A DNA stretch of 63,140 nucleotides from Desulfovibrio sp. (GTDB lineage: Bacteria > Desulfobacterota > Desulfovibrionia > Desulfovibrionales > Desulfovibrionaceae): assembly GCA_017415765.1 (NCBI GenBank), contig JAFQED010000009.1:1-63140 (forward strand), given 5' to 3'. The stretch's first letter is position 1, and each line of letters opens with the position of its first letter. A program made the translations under genes and the position numbers. This document shows, piece by piece, positions 11,060 to 20,487 of the stretch. Below the pieces are notes generated by a model, which worked only from the letters and a program-made list of their open reading frames with translations, had not been told where the DNA came from and did not search any database.

Positions 11060-11866
11060 ATGACAATAGCCAGCCCCCGTGCCAAGAAAAGCCTGGGTCA
11101 GCATTTTTTGCGGCATGAATCCATCTGTCTGCGTATTGCAGCCCTGCTCCAACCCCGCGAGACTGACCATATTCTCGAAATAGGCCCCGGCCCCGGTGCC
11201 TTGACCCGTGCCCTGGAGGCCGGCCCACACGCCAGCCTGCTCCTACTGGAAAAAGACCGCCACTGGGCAGTGGAACGCCAGCGGCTGGGAGGGGCAAACA
11301 CCCGGGCCATCCTGATGGATGCCCTGCGCTTTGACTGGCGGCGTCTGGATGCGGCCCATCCCTGTAAGATTATTGGCAACCTTCCCTATAATGTGGCATC
11401 TCCCCTGATTTGGGATATTTGTTCACAGGCCACAGGGTTGGTACGGGCTGCCTTCATGGTACAAAAGGAAGTAGGCCAGCGGCTGGCTGCCAGGCCGGAT
11501 AGCGGCCAGTACGGTACGCTTTCTGTCTGGGTGCAGAGTTACACACGCCCCCGTATGGAATTTATTGTAGGGCCGGGAGCCTTCAGCCCACCGCCCAGGG
11601 TGGATTCAGCTGTGCTTTCCTTTGAGCCTCTGCCCCTTGCCGACAGGCCCCGTTATCCCCGCGCCCTGGGTCGCCTCCTGCACATTGTCTTCCAGCAACG
11701 GCGCAAGCAGTTGGGGAGCATCTTCCGCAAGGGGGGGATGGGATTCATGCTGGAAGCACTGGAAGCCATCGGCCTCTCTCCGCAGCTTCGCCCGGAAAAC
11801 CTCACACCAGCGCATTTCGGCTCTCTTGCTACTTTTTTTGCCCGAAGCCTTGACAATAGCCATTAA
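11060..11866 (+). CDS. rsmA: 16S rRNA dimethyladenosine transferase
   Basis: RsmA (KsgA) dimethylates two adjacent adenines in the 3' hairpin of 16S rRNA during 30S maturation. The 268-residue protein has the N-terminal KKSLGQHFL motif (residues 9-17), the SAM-binding EIGPGPGALT (40-49) and the catalytic NLPYNV (107-112). The C-terminal RNA-binding region contains QQRRKQL. The gene begins 3 nt after the EF-G gene, so two ribosome-related functions share a transcript. Confidence 0.94.
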   Translation: MTIASPRAKKSLGQHFLRHESICLRIAALLQPRETDHILEIGPGPGALTRALEAGPHASLLLLEKDRHWAVERQRLGGANTRAILMDALRFDWRRLDAAHPCKIIGNLPYNVASPLIWDICSQATGLVRAAFMVQKEVGQRLAARPDSGQYGTLSVWVQSYTRPRMEFIVGPGAFSPPPRVDSAVLSFEPLPLADRPRYPRALGRLLHIVFQQRRKQLGSIFRKGGMGFMLEALEAIGLSPQLRPENLTPAHFGSLATFFARSLDNSH

Positions 11867-11972
11867 AAGAGTTGAGACTGAAAGCACTTGTCTGGCGGCA
11901 GCATAGTGGGACTTGTCCCATGATTCTCAAGGTCGTGCTGTCGTCATTTGTAATCGTTGAGGAGGAAAACTG

Positions 11973-12245
11973 ATGACGAAAGCAGATCTGGTTGACAAGA
12001 TCGCAGCCAAGGCCAACGTGACCAAGGCTGCCGCCGAGCGTTCCCTGAATGTTTTTCTTGCTTCACTGGAAGAGGGCCTGATCAGGGACGGCAAAATTAC
12101 CCTGAGTGGCTTCGGTACCTTTGCTGTGGAAAGCCGCAAGGCGCGTCAGGGGCGTAATCCCCGCACCGGCGAAACTCTGACCATCCCCGCCTGTAAGATG
12201 GTCAAATTCCGCCCTGGCAAGACGCTCAAGGACATCCTGAACTAA
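11973..12245 (+). CDS. HU-family DNA-binding protein
   Basis: A 90-residue nucleoid protein of the HU/IHF family that bends DNA as a dimer. It has the standard helical N-terminus (MTKADLVDKIA), the GFGTF turn and the beta-arm sequence RKARQGRNPRTGE, with the proline that intercalates DNA. A good ribosome site (TTGAGGAGG) precedes the ATG. The upstream gap contains a small palindrome (TGGGACTTGTCCCA). It is probably monocistronic: a hairpin and a strong terminator lie downstream before rpsU. Confidence 0.93.
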   Translation: MTKADLVDKIAAKANVTKAAAERSLNVFLASLEEGLIRDGKITLSGFGTFAVESRKARQGRNPRTGETLTIPACKMVKFRPGKTLKDILN

Positions 12246-12303
12246 AATGACTTGGATCTGCAAAGGTGCGTAGCAAACCTCCTGGATGGCCGGTGCAGGT
12301 ATC

Positions 12304-12330
12304 ACAAACATCAACATGAGGGATGTTTGT
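12304..12330 (+). other. Hairpin of unknown role downstream of the HU gene
   Basis: ACAAACATC (12304-12312) pairs with GATGTTTGT (12322-12330). It lies in the 270-nt gap between the HU and rpsU genes, upstream of the terminator at 12370. It could be part of the HU mRNA 3' end or of a small RNA. I recognise no known RNA family here. Confidence 0.4.
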
Positions 12331-12369
12331 CCTCCCTTATGGGCATGCGGGTATAGCAGACTTGCACTG

Positions 12370-12391
12370 CGGCGGCTTTGGCCGCCGTTTT
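12370..12391 (+). terminator. Rho-independent terminator between HU and rpsU
   Basis: CGGCGGC (12370-12376) pairs with GCCGCCG (12381-12387) around TTTG and is followed by TTTT. It separates the HU transcript from the rpsU cluster. Confidence 0.8.
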
Positions 12392-12424
12392 GCCAGTGTC
12401 GCCACAAGTTTTTGGTATTTCAGC

Positions 12425-12453
12425 TTGCCTTTTGTAAATAAAGGGGCTATGAA
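12425..12453 (+). promoter_or_regulatory. Sigma70-type promoter of the rpsU cluster
   Basis: TTGCCT (12425-12430), a 17-nt spacer and TATGAA (12448-12453). It sits just after the terminator and upstream of rpsU, where the promoter of the rpsU-dnaG-rpoD cluster is expected. Confidence 0.5.
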
Positions 12454-12516
12454 TTCTTTTCTATTTTTGCCGTTGCAGTATTATTTGCTGCCATGGCCGT
12501 AAAGGGGGTGATTTCC

Positions 12517-12720
12517 TTGCCCGGAGTTTTTCTTAACGATGATGACTATAATTTTGACATCGCCCTGCGCCGCTTCAAGAAGCAGGTGGAAAAAGCTGGT
12601 ATTCTTTCCGAAATGAAGAAGCGTCAGCACTACGAAAAGCCCAGCGTGATGCGCAAAAAGAAGAAGGCTGCTGCCCGCAAGCGTCTGATGAAAAAAATCA
12701 GAAAAATGAGCATGGCCTAA
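12517..12720 (+). CDS. rpsU: 30S ribosomal protein S21 (TTG start)
   Basis: Small-subunit protein S21, 67 residues, helix-rich and very basic, with the ending [14 protein letters not shown] typical of S21. The start is set at TTG 12517, giving (M)[19 protein letters not shown]. This is the family N-terminus, and TTG lies 6 nt after AAAGGGGGTG (12501-12510), a near-perfect anti-SD complement. An ATG at 12493 would add eight non-family residues and bury the SD site inside the gene. It heads the cluster with yqeY, mutS2, dnaG and rpoD. Confidence 0.92.
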   Translation: MPGVFLNDDDYNFDIALRRFKKQVEKAGILSEMKKRQHYEKPSVMRKKKKAAARKRLMKKIRKMSMA

Positions 12721-12735
12721 TTTGTCAAACATTTA

Positions 12736-12771
12736 CAGGCTGCGGGGAATCTTCGGATTTCCCGCAGCCTG
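12736..12771 (+). terminator. Strong hairpin after rpsU
   Basis: A 13-bp stem (CAGGCTGCGGGAA-type arms, 12736-12748 and 12759-12771) with a short loop. The T-tract is poor (GCGCTTTCCC), so it may act as an attenuator or mRNA-stability hairpin that lets rpsU be expressed more than the genes downstream. Confidence 0.6.
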
Positions 12772-12801
12772 CGCTTTCCCACCCTTCACCCTCCCACCGC
12801 C

Positions 12802-13257
12802 ATGAGTCTGTTTGAACGTATTGAAAAAGAATATATCGAAGCCTACAAGGCCAGAGATACCCTGCGCCTTGGTGTGCTGCGTCTCCTGAAAACCTCGGTC
12901 AAGAATAAACTGGTAGAGTTGAAACGCCCCGGCGGCAGTCTTTCAGATGCCGAAATGCTGGATGTCATCATCAAGGAGGGCAAACAGCGACAGGATTCCA
13001 TAGAACAGTTCAAGGCCGCCAATCGTCCCGACCTGGCAGACAAGGAAACCGCCGAACTCAGCATCCTGCAGGACTATCTGCCCAAAGCTCTCAGCGCGGA
13101 AGAACTGGACGCCGTTATCGCCGCTACCATTTCGGAGCTCAAGGCCACCAGTCCACGGGATATGGGTCGCGTCATTGCAGCCATTATGGCGGCCCACAAG
13201 GGGCAGGTGGATGGCAAGGCCCTTTCCGAAGCTGTCAAGGCACGGCTGACAGCCTGA
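12802..13257 (+). CDS. GatB/YqeY domain protein
   Basis: A 151-residue YqeY-family protein, related to the tail domain of the GatB amidotransferase subunit. Family features are the start SLFERIEKEYIEAYKARD, the LRLLKTSVKNKLVEL helix, EGKQRQDSIEQF and the late GKVM-type segment DMGRVIAAIMAAHKGQVDG. The biochemical role is unsettled; the family is often found beside rpsU, dnaG and rpoD, as here. The gap to mutS2 is 8 nt. Confidence 0.9.
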   Translation: MSLFERIEKEYIEAYKARDTLRLGVLRLLKTSVKNKLVELKRPGGSLSDAEMLDVIIKEGKQRQDSIEQFKAANRPDLADKETAELSILQDYLPKALSAEELDAVIAATISELKATSPRDMGRVIAAIMAAHKGQVDGKALSEAVKARLTA

Positions 13258-13265
13258 TCGGTCGC

Positions 13266-15623
13266 ATGATCCATCCGCGCACACTACAGGCCCTGGAGTT
13301 CGGCAAGATCGTCGAACACCTGGCCACACTCTGCTGTTCCGGTGCCGGGCGCGATCGCGCCCTTGCGCTGGTTCCCCTGCCCGATGCCGAATCCGTCACA
13401 TGGGCCACCCGTCTGTATGAGGAAAGCAGCGTCTGGGCCGCCCAGCCGGTTGGCAATGGACGGCCCTTTGCCCTGACGGCCTTTCCCGATGTGGGGGGAT
13501 TACTGAACGCCACGCACCGCTCTGCTCATAGCCCGGACGCTGATGCCTTCTGGGCCTTGGGGCAAGTGCTGCGACAAGCCAGGGACGCACACGCCTCTAT
13601 CTGTGCCCCCGCAGCAGCAACACAATGGCCCAGTTTGCTGGCCCTGGCAGAAGCCACCCCCTTACCTCAACAACTGACGGCCGCACTGACCCGCTGTATT
13701 TCCGATGACGGACTTATCAAGGATGAAAGTTCCCCGGAGCTGTATCGACTGCGCGGTGAATTGCGACGTCTGCACCAGAGCTGTATGCACAAGGTCAAGG
13801 ATTATGCCCTGCAATACAATATGCTCCCCTATTTGCAGGACAACTTCATGACCCTCTCCTCCGACCGCTATGTGCTGCCGCTCAAGGCCAATTTCAAAGG
13901 ACGGATGCAGGGCATCATCCACGACTGGTCACAAACGGGAGAGACCTGCTACTTTGAGCCGATGTTTCTGGTGGAAATCAACAACCACCTGCAGGAGCTC
14001 AAGCACGAGGAGCGCGAGGAAGAACGCAAAGTTCTGACATACCTGCACGGCCTTCTCCAGCAGGAAATGCCCGGTGCGCAGGCCGCGCTGAACCTGCTGG
14101 CAGAGCTGGATCTCCTGCAAGCCAAACGGCGGCTGGCTGCCCTCTATGGTGGACGCAGTGTCAGTCTGTCCCCGGAGGCTGAAGGTATCCATCTGGCCGG
14201 GGCGCGCCACCCTCTGCTGGCCCTGGCCCGTACCCGCGAGGATGAAAATTCTCGTAAGGTCTCGCCTGTACGCCCGTTGGACATTACACTGCGCCCTGGA
14301 GAACGGGCATTGGTCATCACCGGTGGCAACGCTGGCGGCAAAACCGTCTGTCTGAAGACCCTCGGCCTGACAGTAGTCATGGTGCTGAGTGCCTTGCCCG
14401 TACCTGTGGAGGCCGGTTCCCATCTGCCGTGGTTTGAGCGGATGGATGCCTTCATCGGTGATGAACAAAGCCTGGATGACAATGTTTCCACCTTTACGGC
14501 GCAGATCGACCATCTGGCCAAGGCATGGAAGCATCTTGACCAAAATGGCCTCGTCCTGCTGGATGAATTTGGCGCGGGTACAGACCCGGCCCAGGGGGCA
14601 GCACTTGCGCAGGCGGTACTTGACGAACTGCTGGAAAAACATACCTTTGTTCTGGCGGCAACGCACTTCCCGGCACTCAAGAGCTATGCACTGACCCGCG
14701 AAGGAGTGCGGGCAGCTTCCATGCTGTTCGATCCCGATACCCGACGTCCGCTGTTCCGGCTGGCCTATGATCAGGTGGGGGCCAGTCTGGCCCTTGATGT
14801 TGCGCGGGAGCACAGACTGCCCGAAGCCATTATTCGTCGGGCAGAGCATTACCTGCTGCAGGATGGTCAGGACACCAGCCTCCTCCTGGAACGTCTCAAC
14901 CAGTTGGCTGCCCAACGAGAGAAAGAGCTGGGCATCCTCCGGCAGGAACAGCAAAAAGCCCGGCAGGGCCTGACCAGGGTCCGTGAGCAGTTTGAACAGG
15001 AACGCGCCCGTCTGCACGATGAAGTCCGCGCCCGGGCAGCCGAGCTGATGCGGGCATGGAAGGAAGACCGCGCTACCGCCAAACAGGCCCTGAAGGAAAT
15101 GTCGCGTCTGCGGGCCGGGCTGGCCCAACCTCGTGAGGATGCCGACGCAGCCTCCGATGTGCCACAGCCTGTGCATTTTGTCCTTGGTCAGACGGTGCTG
15201 CACCGCGTTTTCAACAAGAGCGGTCGGATCACCGATATGGACGAACGCCGCAAGCGGGTACGCCTTGACCTGAACGGCGTAAGTCTCTGGGCCGAAATGA
15301 AGGATTTACGCGCCTCCACGCAACCGGGGCAGCCGATACCTTCTGGTGCAAAAGATGTGACGCGCTTGGCATCGGATGGTTTTTCGCTGCGGCTGGACTT
15401 GCGTGGCATGCGGGCTGAACAGGCCCTGGCCGAAGTCGAGCGTTTTTTGGACAAGGCCCTGCTGGACGGGGCCTCCGAGGTGGAGGTTATCCACGGACGG
15501 GGCACCGGCGTCTTGCGCCGTCAGGTGCATGATATGTTGCGGGCCAATACTGCGGTAGAGCGTTTTGCCCTTGCCCCAGAGGATAGAGGCGGCGATGGCA
15601 TGACCATTGTCAGCTTGCGCTGA
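13266..15623 (+). CDS. mutS2: Endonuclease MutS2
   Basis: MutS2 is a MutS-like ATPase with a C-terminal Smr nuclease domain, linked to recombination control and rescue of collided ribosomes. The 785-residue protein has Walker A GGNAGGKT near residue 353, Walker B LLDEFGAGTDP and the ATHF switch. A long coiled coil rich in Glu, Gln and Arg spans about residues 535-620. The Smr domain at the end has LDLRGM and the HGRGTGVLR loop. It lacks the mismatch-recognition domain of MutS1, as expected. It lies between yqeY and dnaG. Confidence 0.95.
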   Translation: MIHPRTLQALEFGKIVEHLATLCCSGAGRDRALALVPLPDAESVTWATRLYEESSVWAAQPVGNGRPFALTAFPDVGGLLNATHRSAHSPDADAFWALGQVLRQARDAHASICAPAAATQWPSLLALAEATPLPQQLTAALTRCISDDGLIKDESSPELYRLRGELRRLHQSCMHKVKDYALQYNMLPYLQDNFMTLSSDRYVLPLKANFKGRMQGIIHDWSQTGETCYFEPMFLVEINNHLQELKHEEREEERKVLTYLHGLLQQEMPGAQAALNLLAELDLLQAKRRLAALYGGRSVSLSPEAEGIHLAGARHPLLALARTREDENSRKVSPVRPLDITLRPGERALVITGGNAGGKTVCLKTLGLTVVMVLSALPVPVEAGSHLPWFERMDAFIGDEQSLDDNVSTFTAQIDHLAKAWKHLDQNGLVLLDEFGAGTDPAQGAALAQAVLDELLEKHTFVLAATHFPALKSYALTREGVRAASMLFDPDTRRPLFRLAYDQVGASLALDVAREHRLPEAIIRRAEHYLLQDGQDTSLLLERLNQLAAQREKELGILRQEQQKARQGLTRVREQFEQERARLHDEVRARAAELMRAWKEDRATAKQALKEMSRLRAGLAQPREDADAASDVPQPVHFVLGQTVLHRVFNKSGRITDMDERRKRVRLDLNGVSLWAEMKDLRASTQPGQPIPSGAKDVTRLASDGFSLRLDLRGMRAEQALAEVERFLDKALLDGASEVEVIHGRGTGVLRRQVHDMLRANTAVERFALAPEDRGGDGMTIVSLR

Positions 15624-15703
15624 TCCCGCAGGGACAGGTCAAGGCGTACCAATCAGGCCGGTCTGACTGCCTTTTGTGCGGCCGACCATGCCGGAGCACT
15701 GCC

Positions 15704-17434
15704 ATGCGATCCAGGGATGCCATCCGCGCCATTAAGGAAAAACTGAGCCTCGTGGACATAGTGCGCCGCTATGTGGAGCTGAAATCCAATGGGCCGCGCC
15801 TTGTGGCCCCCTGTCCGTTCCATCAGGAGACCAAGCCTTCCTTTTCCGTCAACCCGGAACAGGGACTGTTCTACTGCTTTGGCTGTCAGGCATCTGGCGA
15901 TATTTTTGACTTTTATGCCCGTATCAACGGGCTGGACTTCAAGGAGACTCTTGAACACCTTGCCGCTGAGGCTGGTATCAGCATCCAACGCGGGACACAT
16001 GATACCCGGCAGGCTGGAGCAGAACGCCATCAGCGTTCCGCGCGGCAGCAGATGCTGCGCATGTATGAGCTGGCGGCCAGCCACTTTGCTGCGTCCCTGC
16101 GTGGAAACGATGGCGCAGAAGCCCGCACCTATGTGGAAAAACGGGGACTGAGCCAGGAAATTGTGGAACGCTTTGGCCTTGGCTGGGCCAAACGGGACTG
16201 GCAATCCCTGGCCGATGCCATGCGGCGGGCGGGCTTTAATCCTAGCCTTGCCAGTGAGGCCGGTTTGCTGGGGCAATCCGGTCAGGGGCGTTTTTACGAC
16301 CGCTTTCGTGGTCGGCTGATCTTTCCCATCAAAAATCTTTCCAGCCAAATCATTGCCTTTGGCGGTCGCATCATCGGGGATGAGGACGAGGCAAAATACA
16401 TCAACAGTTCCGATTCGCCCATTTACAAAAAGGGAGACCATCTTTACGGCCTGGCACAGGCCCGGCGCGGCATCAGTGCCAAAGGCCGCGCCCTGCTGAC
16501 CGAAGGCTACATGGACGTGCTGACCCTGCACCAGTTTGGCTACGATAATGCCGTGGGTGTGCTTGGCACGGCCCTGACGCCGGAGCAGATAAAACGGCTT
16601 TCGGGTTTCACCTCGCACCTAATCCTGCTTTTTGACGGCGACCGGGCAGGACGAAAGGCAGCCCTGCGTTCTTGCGAAATGCTGCTCACACGCGGGCTTT
16701 CCTGCAATGTGGTGCTGATGCCCGAAGGAGAAGACATTGACAGCCTTCTGCGCAGACAGGGGGTGGAGGCCTTTGAAGGTCTGCTGGCCGCTGCCCCTGA
16801 TGGATTGCGCTTTTGTGTAGATGTACTCCGCGCCCTGGCCCCACGAGAAACCGTGGAATGGGCACGCAATTTCATCAGCCATGTGGAGGTGCCAGAACTG
16901 GTCAGCCTGTATGCCTCCAGTCTGGCGCAGCACCTGCATCTCTCGGAAGAAGTTTTCCGGGGGGGACTGGCTGACCGCAAGGCTGCTGACAGGGCTGGAA
17001 AAGCCCCAGCCAGCCTCGGCAGCCGTGCCAAACAAAATATGCGCGATGTGCAGATCATGATGTACGCCGTACGTTATCCAGAGCGACTGGCAGACTTACG
17101 CGCCCTTGGGGCAGATCTGGCCCTCCAGTCGGCCAATGCGCGGCAGTTTTGGGACATTATCGAAGAATGGGGAGAGGCAGCTCCCCATTATTTGAACGAA
17201 CGGCAAAAAGCCTTCTGGTACAAGGAGCGCGGCCCGGACAAGGCACCACTGGACAATGGGGACAAGGAGCTGGAAAGTCTGCGTCGCAACCTGGACACCT
17301 ACTACGCATCCACGCAAAATTCCTCTGTTTTCGCTGCCCTGCGCGAGAATATGGGCAGAGGTGACTTTGCTGCGGATTTGGATTATCTTCGCGCACTCAG
17401 GGACAGCTTGGAGAAAGGGCATGAGCAATCTTAA
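15704..17434 (+). CDS. dnaG: DNA primase
   Basis: DnaG makes RNA primers at the replication fork. The 576-residue protein has a CHC2-type zinc ribbon (C37, H40, C58, C61), the RNA polymerase core and a TOPRIM domain from about residue 262 ([12 protein letters not shown]) with [13 protein letters not shown]. The C-terminal third is the helicase-interaction region. The ATG at 15704 follows GGAG and matches family starts ([20 protein letters not shown]). The last 14 nt overlap the rpoD start, so the two are probably co-translated. Confidence 0.95.
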   Translation: MRSRDAIRAIKEKLSLVDIVRRYVELKSNGPRLVAPCPFHQETKPSFSVNPEQGLFYCFGCQASGDIFDFYARINGLDFKETLEHLAAEAGISIQRGTHDTRQAGAERHQRSARQQMLRMYELAASHFAASLRGNDGAEARTYVEKRGLSQEIVERFGLGWAKRDWQSLADAMRRAGFNPSLASEAGLLGQSGQGRFYDRFRGRLIFPIKNLSSQIIAFGGRIIGDEDEAKYINSSDSPIYKKGDHLYGLAQARRGISAKGRALLTEGYMDVLTLHQFGYDNAVGVLGTALTPEQIKRLSGFTSHLILLFDGDRAGRKAALRSCEMLLTRGLSCNVVLMPEGEDIDSLLRRQGVEAFEGLLAAAPDGLRFCVDVLRALAPRETVEWARNFISHVEVPELVSLYASSLAQHLHLSEEVFRGGLADRKAADRAGKAPASLGSRAKQNMRDVQIMMYAVRYPERLADLRALGADLALQSANARQFWDIIEEWGEAAPHYLNERQKAFWYKERGPDKAPLDNGDKELESLRRNLDTYYASTQNSSVFAALRENMGRGDFAADLDYLRALRDSLEKGHEQS

Positions 17435-19190
17435 GGATATCCAGCAGATACAATCTCTTATCGCCAAGGGCAAGGGTACCGGCTATCTGACCTTCGATGA
17501 GGTCAACAAGGCCCTGCCCATGGAAATGAGCACTCCCGAGCAGTTTGAAGAAATTATCGGCATTTTTGAACAGCTCGAAATCGCTATCGTGGACACCGAA
17601 AAGGAAGGCAAAAAGGTTACCTCGCCCCCTGCCGACTCCGATGAGGATTTGCCCGAAGGCAGCCTGAGTCTTGCCGAGGACGAAGAGTCTGCCGACTACT
17701 CCTCCCGCAGCACAGACCCGGTACGGATGTACCTGCGCGAGATGGGCGCAGTGCCCCTGCTTGACCGCGATGGTGAAGTGGTCATTGCCAAAAAGATCGA
17801 AATGGGCGAGCAGGACGTACTCTACGCTCTGGTGGAAGTGCCGGTGGCCGTGGAGGAACTGATAAACGTGGGCGAAGACCTGCGCCAGAACCGCATCAAG
17901 CTCAAGGATGTGGTCAAGACCATTGAGGAGGACGACCCCAGCGAGGACGAAATGAATCAGCGTTCCCGCGTCATCCTCCTGCTGGATGAAATCAAACAGG
18001 TTTTCAAAAAAAAGCGCAAGATATACAAGAAGCTGGATGACTGCTGCACCCTTGAACGCCGCGTGGCCGGTGCCCAAAAAGAAATCATGGCTTTCAAGGA
18101 CGAGATCGTCACCCGTCTGCGTGACATCAAACTGGAAAAGACCCTCATTGACCGTATCATTGAAACGGTTGAGGACTATGTGCGCCAGATGCACAACTGC
18201 CAGCGTGACCTTTCGGCCTATATCCTTTCCACCGGCCGCACTCAGGCCGAGATACAGGCCCTTTTCGATGGTTTGGAAAAGCGCGAAATCAACCCCGCCG
18301 ATGCCGCACGCGACCTCAAGCTCAGTGTAGATGAACTCTTTTCCTTCAAGGAAATGATCATCGGCAAGATCGAGATCCTGAAACGTCTGCAGGAAAAATG
18401 CTGCCACAACGTGGGAGATCTGGAAGAAGTGCTCTGGCGTATCAAACGTGGTAACATTGCTGCCATGCGCGCCAAGCAGGAACTTATACGCTCCAACCTG
18501 CGCCTTGTGGTTTCCATTGCCAAAAAGTACACCAACCGAGGTCTGCAATTCCTTGACCTGATACAGGAAGGCAACATCGGCCTGATGAAGGCTGTGGACA
18601 AGTTTGAATACCAGCGTGGCTACAAGTTTTCCACCTATGCAACATGGTGGATACGGCAGGCCATTACCCGCGCCATTGCCGACCAGGCCCGCACGATCCG
18701 TATTCCTGTACACATGATCGAAACCATCAACAAGCTCATCCGCACCTCGCGCTATCTGGTGCAGGAACTGGGGCGCGATCCCACCCCCGAAGAAATTGCC
18801 GAGCGCATGGAATACCCGGTGGAAAAGGTCAAAAAGGTACTCAAAATTGCCAAAGAACCCATTTCACTGGAGACACCCATTGGCGATGAAGAAGACTCCA
18901 GCCTTGGCGATTTCATTGAGGACAAGAAGGCCGTAGCCCCGGCTGAAGAGGTCATCAATACCAAACTCTCGGAACAGTTGGCCGCCGTTCTGGCCGACCT
19001 GACCCCACGCGAGGAGCAGGTTTTGCGGAAACGCTTTGGCATTGCAGAAAAAAGCGACCACACGCTTGAGGAAGTGGGAAAACTGTTTAACGTCACCCGT
19101 GAGCGGATCCGCCAAATCGAGGCCAAGGCCCTGCGCAAGTTACGCCACCCGGTACGCAGTCAGCCGCTGCGCTCCTACTACGAGAACTGA
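17421..19190 (+). CDS. rpoD: RNA polymerase sigma factor RpoD (sigma70)
   Basis: Primary sigma factor, 589 residues. It has region 1.1 ([18 protein letters not shown]), region 1.2 ([16 protein letters not shown]), a non-conserved insert, regions 2.1-2.4 ([26 protein letters not shown] is the core, followed by [14 protein letters not shown]) and region 4 ([11 protein letters not shown] and [17 protein letters not shown]). The ATG at 17421 overlaps dnaG and is preceded by GGAGAAAGG; the longer frame from 17256 lies inside dnaG. It reads the TTGACA/TATAAT-like promoters seen in the host half of the window. Confidence 0.96.
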   Translation: MSNLKDIQQIQSLIAKGKGTGYLTFDEVNKALPMEMSTPEQFEEIIGIFEQLEIAIVDTEKEGKKVTSPPADSDEDLPEGSLSLAEDEESADYSSRSTDPVRMYLREMGAVPLLDRDGEVVIAKKIEMGEQDVLYALVEVPVAVEELINVGEDLRQNRIKLKDVVKTIEEDDPSEDEMNQRSRVILLLDEIKQVFKKKRKIYKKLDDCCTLERRVAGAQKEIMAFKDEIVTRLRDIKLEKTLIDRIIETVEDYVRQMHNCQRDLSAYILSTGRTQAEIQALFDGLEKREINPADAARDLKLSVDELFSFKEMIIGKIEILKRLQEKCCHNVGDLEEVLWRIKRGNIAAMRAKQELIRSNLRLVVSIAKKYTNRGLQFLDLIQEGNIGLMKAVDKFEYQRGYKFSTYATWWIRQAITRAIADQARTIRIPVHMIETINKLIRTSRYLVQELGRDPTPEEIAERMEYPVEKVKKVLKIAKEPISLETPIGDEEDSSLGDFIEDKKAVAPAEEVINTKLSEQLAAVLADLTPREEQVLRKRFGIAEKSDHTLEEVGKLFNVTRERIRQIEAKALRKLRHPVRSQPLRSYYEN

Positions 19191-19202
19191 GGCGTGCCCT
19201 TT

Positions 19203-19892
19203 ATGCCACTGCCCATTCTGAACATGGGGCTGAAAACAGTGCTGCTGGCATGGATGCTGGCAACCTTGCTGTATTGCCCTGTCCATGCGCGTGGCCCCCT
19301 CCTGCCACAGGGGCAAGGTGCGGTAGCTCACAATTTTGACGGCGACACGCTCAAGCTCACTGACCGCCGGGTAGTACGTCTGGCCGGTATCGATACTCCT
19401 GAACTGGGCGGTAAAAAAGATCCGCCGCAGTATCATGCCCGCGCATCACGCGACTTGCTCAACAACCTTGCCAAGGGGAAAAAGATCCATCTCTATGGCG
19501 CAGGAGAGGAGAGCAAGGATCGCTATGGCCGCATCACAGCCGAAGTCCTGCTGGATGATGGCCGTTCACTCAATGAGATCATGGTGCGCGAGGGCGCGGC
19601 CTTTGTCTATCCCCACAAGGGACAGGATCCAGAACTGCTGGAACGGCTGCTCAGTCTGCAACGGCAGGCCATTCAGCAACGCAAGGGGATGTGGGAGCAT
19701 CTGCTCTCGCTGCCGGTAGCCCATCAGACCTATCTGGGAAACCGTAACTCCCAACGCTTTTTTCCGGCAGACTGCACCGAGGCCCAACGCATCAAGCCGC
19801 GCAACCGCGTCTATTTCGGCACGTTGATGGACGCATTCCTGCTTGGCTATGCACCGGCACGGGTATGCCCATTCTGGCCAACGGAGAAATAG
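19203..19892 (+). CDS. Secreted thermonuclease-like protein with Ada-type Cys tail
   Basis: Staphylococcal-nuclease-family protein, 229 residues. A signal peptide or anchor spans about residues 8-30 (MGLKTVLLAWMLATLLYC). The SNase core has the FDGDT, VRLAGIDTPE and DRYGRITAEVLLDDG segments with the expected catalytic Asp and Arg residues. The end (GNRNSQRFFPADC, later GYAPARVCPFWP) resembles the metal-binding module of Ada, an unusual combination. It is probably periplasmic. The start is set at ATG 19203, 12 nt after the rpoD stop; a GTG at 19194 is the alternative. Confidence 0.82.
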   Translation: MPLPILNMGLKTVLLAWMLATLLYCPVHARGPLLPQGQGAVAHNFDGDTLKLTDRRVVRLAGIDTPELGGKKDPPQYHARASRDLLNNLAKGKKIHLYGAGEESKDRYGRITAEVLLDDGRSLNEIMVREGAAFVYPHKGQDPELLERLLSLQRQAIQQRKGMWEHLLSLPVAHQTYLGNRNSQRFFPADCTEAQRIKPRNRVYFGTLMDAFLLGYAPARVCPFWPTEK

Positions 19893-19893
19893 G

Positions 19894-20415
19894 GTGTCCA
19901 AAAAACAGCTTGATGCCGCACAGGGTGTGGAGGCCGCCTGTATCCTCTTTCGGCTCAACAGTGGACAAAAAGCCCTTTTACGACTGGCAGGGGAAGCGGG
20001 TTTGCCTGTCACCCTCCTTTCACTGGCGGAACAGACGGCCCTGCACCAGGAATGGCTGGCCTTTGTTCATGCCGTGGTCACGGCTGGCCTTATGCAGCAC
20101 GCGCCCAACAGTGTACTGGTGGGCTATCTGCGGGAAACCGGGCATTTGTTGAGAGAGGCTGTCCAGTCCACTGCTGCCGCACCGCTGACGCAACAGGAAT
20201 TTGTAGATGGCCCCTTTGCTGTCCAAATGGCTCTGCTGGGTCAGGGGCGGCAGTCCGAATGTCCGGCTCTTTTCTGTCAGCGGCTGCAAGACATCCCCCA
20301 ACTGCGTGAAGCCGCACAGGACAAGAGGGTGGAAGCCCGGCTGGCTGCGCTGATGGCCCTTGTCATCAGTGCTATCTGGGACAAGCTGGAAAGCTACGAT
20401 ATTCTATCGGATTAG
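19894..20415 (+). CDS. Unknown protein (GTG start)
   Basis: A 173-residue, Leu/Ala-rich helical protein without a family I recognise. No signal peptide or clear membrane segment is visible. The GTG at 19894 is preceded by ACGGAGAAAT and follows the nuclease stop by one base; the longer frame from 19843 would overlap the nuclease gene. Two cysteines (AACIL and SECPALFCQ) are spaced too far apart for an obvious metal site. It probably belongs to the transcript that ends with the MFS gene. Confidence 0.65.
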   Translation: MSKKQLDAAQGVEAACILFRLNSGQKALLRLAGEAGLPVTLLSLAEQTALHQEWLAFVHAVVTAGLMQHAPNSVLVGYLRETGHLLREAVQSTAAAPLTQQEFVDGPFAVQMALLGQGRQSECPALFCQRLQDIPQLREAAQDKRVEARLAALMALVISAIWDKLESYDILSD

Positions 20416-20487
20416 AGCGAAATACCATTGAAAATACCAGCGGTAATGGGCTGAAGCGCAGAGACAGACAATAAAGCTGAGGTAGGA

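Noticed and set aside
12246-12516. Possible small RNA between HU and rpsU genes
   Set aside because: A hairpin and a terminator exist, but no SRP, 6S, tmRNA or riboswitch pattern matches; likely just the HU 3' end and the rpsU leader.
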